Shown: in pieces, positions 1 to 7,700 of the stretch
Layout: every line of letters starts with the position of its first letter
Position numbering within the stretch: the first letter of the stretch is position 1
DNA from: Sphingomonas sp. PP-CC-1A-547
GTDB taxonomy: Bacteria > Pseudomonadota > Alphaproteobacteria > Sphingomonadales > Sphingomonadaceae
Length of the DNA: 64,000 nucleotides
Assembly: GCF_003610375.1 (NCBI RefSeq)
Contig: NZ_RAPZ01000011.1
Coordinates: forward strand, 930,001-994,000
Direction of reading: 5' to 3'
The notes under the pieces: generated by a model
The model's input: the letters and a program-made list of their open reading frames with translations, nothing else
Told to the model about the DNA's origin: nothing
Database searches by the model: none
Made by a program: the position numbers and the translations under genes

Positions 1-234
1 ACATGCCTGGTGACGCAAGCCGCCGACGTCGCGACCTCGACCGGTCGCGCGAAGGACTGGCTGATGTACCGGGCGTCGGATGCGTTGTCGGTGAAACCGG
101 TCGCCTTGAGTGCGCCGTTCGGCCTTAGTGGCGACAAGACCATGCTGTCCGACCACATCGGCGTGATGGTCAGCTACAAGCTCGACGGGCTCGCCGTCCG
201 GCCGAAGATGGCCACGATGCTCGCTAGCCGCTGA
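1..234 (+). CDS. Endonuclease/exonuclease/phosphatase family protein, C-terminal end (5' truncated by window)
   Basis: The reading frame is open from the first base and ends in TGA at 232-234, so only the last 77 residues are present. The fragment contains LSDHIGVMVSYKL, which matches the C-terminal SDH(x)GV strand of the EEP (DNase I-like) fold, where the Asp-His pair forms part of the metal-dependent phosphodiesterase active site. Substrate (nucleic acid, inositol phosphate or sphingomyelin) cannot be told from this piece. The assignment rests on one short motif, so it is moderate. Confidence 0.55.
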   Translation, partial: TCLVTQAADVATSTGRAKDWLMYRASDALSVKPVALSAPFGLSGDKTMLSDHIGVMVSYKLDGLAVRPKMATMLASR

Positions 235-315
235 GGGGTTTCCGAACGGGTTGCGGTCGTCCCGCAGCTACCGTATCCCCGGGCTCATAATACCATTATG
301 ATACCGGAGACGAGC

Positions 316-2298
316 ATGACGCGACAGATTGGCAAGTTCGGCCTCGTGCCCTCGCTGATGGTTGCCGCGAGCCTGGCGGGTCTGGCATCGGGGTCAGCTT
401 CGGCTGGTCCGGTGACGATGCCCGCGCTGTTCCCGACGCCGACCTCGATCGAGCTCGGGTCGGGGACGATCGCGCTCCGGCGTTCGGTATCGCTGATCGC
501 GGCACCCGGCGTCGATGCCGACACGATCGCGCTCGTGCGCAGCATCCTCACGGCATCGGGCGTCGAGACGATCACCACCGCCCGGCGCCTGTCCTCGGTC
601 ATCGACGGGACGTATGTCGTGCTCGGGACCGCCGCCGCACCGATCGTCCGCGATGCGCTCGCCCGCAGCCGCGCGGTGGCCGACAGCCATGCAGAGGGCT
701 ATACGATCGCGAGCCTTGCTTCGGCATCGGGCGGCGTCGTCACGCTGGCCGGTCACGATGCGGACGGCCTGTTCCACGCCGCCCAGACGTTTCGCCAGCT
801 TGCCCGGCGGTCGGCGATCCCGGCCATGGTGATCCAAGATCATCCGGCGATGCCGATCCGCGGCACGATCGAGGGATTCTACGGCGCGCCGTGGTCGATG
901 GCGGACCGCACCAGGCATCTCGACTTCCTCGCCACGGTCAAGGCGAACACCTATGTCTACAGCCCGAAGGACGATCCGTATGCGCGCGATCGCTGGCGGG
1001 AAGCGTATCCCGCCGCGACGCTGAAGGCGCTGGGGACGCTCGCGACGACCGCGCGGCGGAACCATGTCGACTTCGTCTACGCGGTCTCGCCAGGGCCTTC
1101 GGTCTGCTTCTCCGACCCTGCGGACGTGCAGGCGCTGGAGCGCAAGTTCGACTCTATGCGATCGATCGGCGTCGGCAGTTTCTATGTCGCGCTCGATGAC
1201 ATCGAATACACCAAGTGGAATTGCGAGAAGGACAAGACGGCGTTCGGTCCGTCGGGCGCAGAGGCAGCGGGCATCGCGCAGTCGCAATTGCTAAATGCGG
1301 TGCAGGCGAACCTCGCGGCCAAGGACCCGTCGGCGCGTGCGCTAATCATGGTGCCGACCGAATATTACGACGCGAAGGAAACCCCGTACAAGGCGGCTCT
1401 GCGCAAGCATCTCGATCCGCGGATCGTCGTGCAGTGGACCGGTACCGACGTCGTGCCGCCGGCGATCTCGATCCCCGACGCCAAGGCAGCGACCAAGGCG
1501 TTCGGTCGCAAGACGCTGCTGTGGGACAATTATCCGGTCAACGACTATGCGCAGACCACCGGCCGGCTGCTGATGGCGCCCTATACGCGGCGCGAGGCAG
1601 GGCTGTCGGGCGAGCTGACTGGCATCCTGTCGAACCCGATGAACCAGGAGGCCCCCAGCCGCCCGGCGGTGACCGGCGTCGCCGCGTTCGGCTGGAACGA
1701 CAAGGCGTATGATGCGCAACGGACGTGGCATTTCTCCGCGCGGGAACTGGCGGGCGGCGACGAGCGCGCCACCGCCGCGCTGCTGACGTTCTTCGATACG
1801 CAGCACATGGCACCGACCTTCGGCAGCCAGCCCTGGCAGGAGCAGGCGCCGCGATTGAAGGCGGCACTGGACGGCGTGCGGGAGGCGCTAGCCGGCGGCG
1901 ATGAGACGGCGCGGCGTGAAGCGATCGCGGACCTGACTACGCGTGCCGACGAGATCACGAATGCGCCCGACATCATCCGGTCCGGGACCATCGACCCCGG
2001 TTTCGCGGCGCAGTCGCGGCCGTGGCTGGACGCGATGCAGCGCTGGGGGCGTGCGCTCCAGTTGACCGCCGCCGGCCTCGACGCGGCCGATCACGGCAGC
2101 AGCTCCGCGGGGCGGTATTTCGCGGATGCCAAGCGACTGGCCGCCGAAGCAGCGGCGATCCAGAGCATCCCAGGCGCAACGCGGTTCGATGGACCGATCA
2201 AGATCGCGGACGGCGTGCTCGACACGTTCGTTGCCGACGCGCCGACGCTGATCGCGGTCGACCGCACCGGAAAAGCCTCCCCCGCCGTCGAGCGGTGA
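316..2298 (+). CDS. Secreted GH84-type beta-N-acetylglucosaminidase
   Basis: Predicted to remove terminal N-acetylglucosamine from glycans or glycoproteins outside the cytoplasm. Residues 1-30 form a signal peptide ending SASA. Residues about 30-175 resemble the N-terminal domain of GH84 enzymes. The catalytic barrel follows, with the family hallmark RGTIEGFYGAPW (182-193) and the Asp-Asp pair of substrate-assisted catalysis in VALDDIEY (Asp294-Asp295). The ATG at 316 is chosen because GGAG lies 7 bases upstream; an in-frame ATG at 298 would add six residues. A helical tail of about 190 residues completes the 660-residue protein, a usual length for bacterial GH84. Seen: motifs and signal peptide. 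Inferred: the natural substrate, which could be chitin-derived or peptidoglycan-derived GlcNAc. Confidence 0.9.
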   Translation: MTRQIGKFGLVPSLMVAASLAGLASGSASAGPVTMPALFPTPTSIELGSGTIALRRSVSLIAAPGVDADTIALVRSILTASGVETITTARRLSSVIDGTYVVLGTAAAPIVRDALARSRAVADSHAEGYTIASLASASGGVVTLAGHDADGLFHAAQTFRQLARRSAIPAMVIQDHPAMPIRGTIEGFYGAPWSMADRTRHLDFLATVKANTYVYSPKDDPYARDRWREAYPAATLKALGTLATTARRNHVDFVYAVSPGPSVCFSDPADVQALERKFDSMRSIGVGSFYVALDDIEYTKWNCEKDKTAFGPSGAEAAGIAQSQLLNAVQANLAAKDPSARALIMVPTEYYDAKETPYKAALRKHLDPRIVVQWTGTDVVPPAISIPDAKAATKAFGRKTLLWDNYPVNDYAQTTGRLLMAPYTRREAGLSGELTGILSNPMNQEAPSRPAVTGVAAFGWNDKAYDAQRTWHFSARELAGGDERATAALLTFFDTQHMAPTFGSQPWQEQAPRLKAALDGVREALAGGDETARREAIADLTTRADEITNAPDIIRSGTIDPGFAAQSRPWLDAMQRWGRALQLTAAGLDAADHGSSSAGRYFADAKRLAAEAAAIQSIPGATRFDGPIKIADGVLDTFVADAPTLIAVDRTGKASPAVER

Positions 2299-2355
2299 CC
2301 GATCGATCCGGTAGAGGACGGCGCGACCTTCTCGGGTTTCGATCGTTCCGACCGG

Positions 2356-2679
2356 ATGGAGTCCGAAGACCGTTCTGCCGCCGAAGCTCGATGGCTGAAA
2401 CTCACCCGCGAGAGCTTGCCGGCGGTGGCGCGTACACGCCGCTGGCCGGTCGTGGCGGATCATTGCTTCCAGCGCATCTTCCTCGACACTGCGTGCGACG
2501 GCGGGTGGTATGACCGCATACCGGGCCGCCCCGCCTATGCGCACGCCGACCGCGCGCTGCTGGACCGGGCCATCGCGCTGGCCGAAGCTGCGCTCGCCGA
2601 TGAGGTGGACCTTGCCGTCCTGAACCGCCGTTCGCTTGCCTGGCGGAGAAAACGGACGGTTCCGCTTAGCGGATCGTGA
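2356..2679 (+). CDS. Small conserved protein, function unknown (often mislabelled GCN5-like N-acetyltransferase)
   Basis: A 107-residue soluble protein with no signal peptide or membrane segment. It carries RWPVVADHCFQRIFLD, GRPAYAHADRALL and LNRRSLAWR, a set of blocks I recognise from a short family common in sphingomonads and often annotated by transfer as a GNAT acetyltransferase. It is too short for a GNAT fold and no acetyl-CoA motif is visible, so no reaction is proposed. The C-terminus overlaps the 3' end of the convergent pbpC gene by 14 bases. The start is uncertain, since no strong ribosome binding site is seen. Confidence 0.65.
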   Translation: MESEDRSAAEARWLKLTRESLPAVARTRRWPVVADHCFQRIFLDTACDGGWYDRIPGRPAYAHADRALLDRAIALAEAALADEVDLAVLNRRSLAWRRKRTVPLSGS

Positions 2680-4771
2680 CGATCACCTGGTCCGTGGCGC
2701 GACCGGCTACGTCGACGAGCCGCAATCGATGGCGGCCCGGAGGCGCGAAGAACAGCAGTTGCTGGGCGGCGGGGCCGAGGTCGCGGTTGTCGAGGAACAC
2801 ATGATGCGCGCGGACGTCGCCAATGGTCTCGATCGCGAGGCGCTGGCGGTCGGCGGGGATGTCCGGGTCGATCGCGTAGACGCTACCCGAGGCGGGGTTG
2901 ACGATCCGGGCGCGGCGCGCAGTGGCGGGGGCGGCGGCGATCAGCGACTGGCCGGTGCCGCGAAGGAAATACTCGATGCGGGGCTGCTCGATCGCGTCGG
3001 CGAACGCGATCCGGCGACGCTCGACACCAGCCGGCATCGGCGGTCCTTGATGGTCGTCGCGTCCGAGCGCGAGCATGACGTCGCGCCACACCGGCGCCGC
3101 GCCGCTGGTGCCCGAGACCGCACGCATCGGATCGCCCTCGACGTTCCCGACCCAGACGGCGACGGTGTAGCGGCGTGAGAACCCGACGCACCAATTGTCG
3201 CGCATGCCCTTCGAGGTGCCCGTCTTCACCGCGGTCCAGAACGGCAGGCGCAGTGCCGAATCGAGGCCGAAGGTGGCGGCGCGGGCGTTGGGGTCGGCCA
3301 TCATGTCGGCGACGATCCACGCGGCGGCAGGGGTCGTGACCGGACGAGCGGCAAAGTGGGGCGCGTCGGCGGTGAGCCTTAGCGGGGACCAGCGGCCGCC
3401 ATTCGCAAGCGACCGGTATGCGTCGGCCTGTTCGAGCAACGTCACCTCCGCCGATCCGAGCGCGAGGCTGAAGCCGTAATAATCGCCGTCCTCGACCAGG
3501 CCACGATAGCCCGTATCCCATAGCCGATCGCGAAACGGTTCGACCCCGACCAGGAGCAGCGTGCGTACTGCGGGCACGTTGAGCGACCCCGCCAGCGCGC
3601 TACGCACCGACACGCGCCCCTTGAACCCGCGATCGTAATTCTGCGGTACGTAGAGCCCCGACGCAGTATCGAGCTGCACCGGGGAGTCGTCCAGCACCGA
3701 CGCCGGGGTCAGGTAGCCTCGCTCGATCGCCTGCGCGTAGAGGAACGGTTTCAGCGTCGACCCGGCCTGGCGATAGGCGTTCGCGGCATCGACCGCCGGC
3801 GCGGTCGAGGCGCCGCCGATCCCGCCGACATAGGCGAGGACGTCGCCGCTCGCATTGTCGATCACCACCGCGGCACCGTCGCGCGCGCGCGATCCGCCAA
3901 GCCCGAGCAGCTGGCGACGCAGCGCGGCGGCAACGGTGCGCTGGAGCGCGGCATCGAGCGTGGTCGTAATCCGCAGGCCGGGCTTGGTCAGCAGGCGATC
4001 GGCGAGATGCGGCGCGAGCCCCGGATCTAGCGCGAGCGTCCGCACCGGGCCAAGCATCGACGCGGCCTCGCTCGCGAACCGCGTACAGTCGCCCGCGCCC
4101 CCCAATCGGCAGGCCCGCGCGGCGATGCGCGGTGCGGCGGCCTGCGGATCGGGTAGCAGTGCGGTCAGCAGCAGCGCATCGTCGCGCGCCATCGCCGCGG
4201 GGGTCTTGCCGAACAGCGACAGCGCCGCCGCACCGATCCCCTGCGCCTCGCCGCGGAACGGCGCGAGGTTCAGGTACGCCTCGAGGATCTGGTCCTTGCT
4301 CCACGTCATCTCCAGCGATCGTGCCGCGCGCATCTGACGGAGCTTGTCGCGCCAACCGCGTGCGCCGGGCATCGCCAGCGTCGGCAACAGGAACGCGGCG
4401 ACCTGCATCGAGAGCGTGCTGGCACCCCTGCCCCGCTCGCCCTTCGCGCGCGCGCCAACCGACCCGAGGATCGCCAGCCAGTCGACGCCGCCGTGGCTGC
4501 GGAAGCGGGCGTCCTCCGCCGCAACGACGGTGGCGGGCACGACCGGTGCGATCTGGTCGAGCGGTACCCATGCCAGCCGCCGCGCCGCGAAATTGACGCG
4601 CGCGCTGTCGATCAGCACGCCGTGGCGATCGTACAGCCACGCCTCCGACGGCTTCCATGCAGCGCGAACCTGCGCATAGCCCGGCAGGGCCGGCGGGAAC
4701 GTCACCCAGTCGAACCCCACCGCGGCGAGGATCAGCACCAGCAGTCCGGCAAGCGCCGCGCGCTGCCTCAT
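2666..4771 (-). CDS. pbpC: Penicillin-binding protein 1C (bifunctional glycosyltransferase/transpeptidase)
   Basis: Class A penicillin-binding protein of 701 residues. An N-terminal membrane anchor (residues 5-25) puts the enzyme in the periplasm. The glycosyltransferase domain shows EDARFRSHGGVDW with catalytic Glu86 and GASTLSMQ at about 116-123. The transpeptidase domain has the SxxK box STLK (Ser338-Lys341), the SLN box at 396-398 and KTGTS at 516-520. The last 90 residues fit the C-terminal domain typical of PBP1C. The ATG overlaps the last four bases of the upstream alpha-2-macroglobulin gene (ATGA), so translation is coupled. In enterobacteria the same pair, yfhM-pbpC, is known; the proposed role is repair of the wall after breach and trapping of attacking proteases. 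Confidence 0.95.
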   Translation of the reverse strand: MRQRAALAGLLVLILAAVGFDWVTFPPALPGYAQVRAAWKPSEAWLYDRHGVLIDSARVNFAARRLAWVPLDQIAPVVPATVVAAEDARFRSHGGVDWLAILGSVGARAKGERGRGASTLSMQVAAFLLPTLAMPGARGWRDKLRQMRAARSLEMTWSKDQILEAYLNLAPFRGEAQGIGAAALSLFGKTPAAMARDDALLLTALLPDPQAAAPRIAARACRLGGAGDCTRFASEAASMLGPVRTLALDPGLAPHLADRLLTKPGLRITTTLDAALQRTVAAALRRQLLGLGGSRARDGAAVVIDNASGDVLAYVGGIGGASTAPAVDAANAYRQAGSTLKPFLYAQAIERGYLTPASVLDDSPVQLDTASGLYVPQNYDRGFKGRVSVRSALAGSLNVPAVRTLLLVGVEPFRDRLWDTGYRGLVEDGDYYGFSLALGSAEVTLLEQADAYRSLANGGRWSPLRLTADAPHFAARPVTTPAAAWIVADMMADPNARAATFGLDSALRLPFWTAVKTGTSKGMRDNWCVGFSRRYTVAVWVGNVEGDPMRAVSGTSGAAPVWRDVMLALGRDDHQGPPMPAGVERRRIAFADAIEQPRIEYFLRGTGQSLIAAAPATARRARIVNPASGSVYAIDPDIPADRQRLAIETIGDVRAHHVFLDNRDLGPAAQQLLFFAPPGRHRLRLVDVAGRATDQVIVTIR

Positions 4772-7700
4772 CGATCCGCGACGACCATCGTCTGGTTCGG
4801 CACCGCGGCGCGAATTGCGGGCGAATACATCGCCTCGACCCGGCTAGGCGGCATCTGGAACCGGCCGGCACCGTTGAGTCGCAGCGTGTACGAAACGGTG
4901 GTGGTCCCCTTGGGCAGCCACGCGAAATAGGCGCGCCACGTATCGCGTCCGCGTTCGACATAGCTCGGCCCGCCGCCCTCACCATCTGCCCCGCCGCCTT
5001 GCTGGAGCAATTGCGACTGACCACCAAGATCGCCGATAACGGTCGCGCCGGCGGGCACCGGATCGCTGATCGCGACCCAGTTGCGCTCGGCGGTCGCCTC
5101 GACCGACAGCGTCACGCGGAGCACATCGCCCGTCGTCAGCCGGTCTGCCGTACGCGCCTGCACGACGTCGACTTTCCGCGTCAGGCGATAGCCCGCGAAC
5201 AGCGGTTGCCGCAGCGGCACCGCCGCCGAGATCGACACGGTCGCCCACGGCCCCGCCCCGCCGCCTTGCGCCAACCGCAGCGGCCCGGCGGCGGCCAGCG
5301 GGAACGACACCGTCCGCGCCGGTTCCGCCAGCGGCCAGCCGCGCGCGACGCTACGCCCCGCATACGACAGGATCGTCGTGCCCGTGACCGCCTGCGCCGG
5401 ATACACTTGCGCGAAACGCCGCGCAGCGATCGCACCCCAGGCGTTGGCGGTGGTCGTATCCCAATGCCCGCGCGACTGGCGCAGCGCCGTGCCGACCATC
5501 AGCCGCGGTGCATCGTCCTGCCAACCCGGCCGTCCGAGCACCGCCGCGGTGGCCTTGTTCGCCGCCTCGTCCGCCGACGACATCAGCCACCACGACGCGT
5601 TGGCCGAGTCCGACAGATCGAGCCGCGTGCCCTCGAACACCAACCGCGTGCGCAACACCGCCTCGGCCTGCGCCTTGGCTTCGGTCGACGCGCCGGGGAT
5701 CGCGGTAAGAGCGGTGATATAGTCGGCGAGGCTCGCGGTCGGCATCTCGGCGGGCGTCATGCCGATCTGGCCGAGCATCGCTGCCGTTGCTTCGCCCTGC
5801 CGCGCCAAGGCCGCTAGCGCCGCGACCTTGGTCAGGCGGACATCGCCGTAATCCTCATGCCGCAAGCGCCCGTCGAGCACCGCCTTCATCGCCTCGATCA
5901 TCCGCGCGCGCTGGACCGGCGGCAGTGGCAGGTTCGCCGCGCCCGTCATCGACAGGACATAGGCGGTCAGCGCCTCCGACCCCTGCAGGCTGTCGCCGGG
6001 GAAATACCGGAGCAGCCCATCGGGCGCCTGATAGGTCGGAATCTCGCCCGCCAGCGCCGCCCAGCCCGCCATGTCGCCAAGCACGACGATCCGCGACAGC
6101 CGCTGTTCGAAACAGTTGAACGGATAGCGGCTCATATAGTCACGGACCCCGGCAAGCGACGGCGCCAGCGTATCGGCAAGGCGGATGTCGACGCTGCCAC
6201 GACCCGGCAGCGCCCCCATCGGCGGCGCGATCGGGATCAGCGTAGTCTCGCCGACCTGCGCGAGCGTCGCCGCCCAGATCTCGGTCGGCACCGCCGGGAT
6301 GACGTCCTGCGTCACCGTGACCTGATCGGTCGCACGGCCGTCGTTGCTGCTGGCACGCACCGTCCAGCGCAGCGTATCGACGCCCGCAGGCGCAGTGAGG
6401 TTCCACGCCACCGGTGCCGCCCCACCGGCGGGAATGGTGACCGTCAGCGGCTTGCCTTGTGCAATCCGTGGAAAGACGTCGACGTTCGCCGTGACCGTCA
6501 TCGCGCGGTCCGATCCGTTCCGCAGCGTAAAGCGCGCACCGTAGAAATCGCCCGAACGGACCAGCGGCGGCATCCCGGCATAGAGCGACAGATCCTGCGC
6601 GGTACGGATGTCGGTGCTGCCGGTACCGAACGCCTGCGCGCCGTCGGTCGCGATCGCGACGAGCTTGAACGACGACAGCGCGTCGGACAGCGGCACGGAA
6701 ACGCGCGCACGTCCTTGCGCATCGAGCGGGACATGACCCTTCCAAAGCAATACCGGCTGGAAATTCTCGCGGTTGAGCCCCGACAGGTCGCCGCCGCCAC
6801 CGCCGCCACCCGCTTCAAGCGCCTTGCGGCCATAATGCCGCTTGCCGACGACCTGCATCTGCGCGGTCGCGGTCAGCACCGATAGAGGGCGATCGCCCAT
6901 CATCGCGTCTAGGATGTTCCAGCTGTCGTTGGGCGCGAGTTGCAGCAACGCTTGGTCGACCGCGGCGAACGCGACATCGGCCTCGCGCGCGGGGCTGCCA
7001 TCGGGCTTCCGGACCTGGATCGCGACGTTGGCAGTCCCTCGCGGCGCATAGCGTTCGCGGTCCGCCTTGACCGCAACGGCGAGCGTATGCCCTTCCCAAC
7101 CGACCTTCACCTTGGCGATGCCGAGGCGGTAGGCGGGCTTGGCGAGATCGACCAGCGCGGTCGGCTCGGCTGCGTCCTCGGGCGTATCCGACAGCCCGAG
7201 CGTCCGCGCGATGCGGTGGACCCAGCTCCAGAACCCGCTCTCGACACGACCGCGCACGACCAGCACAGAGACATAGACGTCGGGCGCATAGGCCGCGTCC
7301 ATCGGCACCTCGATCACCGGATCCTTGCCCGACAATTCGGTCACGAAGCTCGACAGCACGCCCTCGCGCTCGACGCTGACCAGCGCGGTAGCAGAGCGGA
7401 ACGGCATCCGTACCTGGAACCGCGCGGTCTCGCCCGACGCATAGGTGAGTTTCTCGGGGACGACGTCCATCCGGTCGCCATTGTCGCCGCCGAACCACCA
7501 GTCGTCGTTCCCCGCGAGCCACACCGACTTCACCGCACGCGCGACGTTGCCGTCGGCGTCGGTGGTAGTGACGACCGCGTAGATTTCGCCCGAGACGCCC
7601 GGATCCGCCTTGCACTGCGCGAAGCCCTGCGCGTCGGTGGTGGCGCTGCACGAGGCCGACAGCTTGGTCGTCCGCATCCGGTTGTCATAGGCGTAGAACC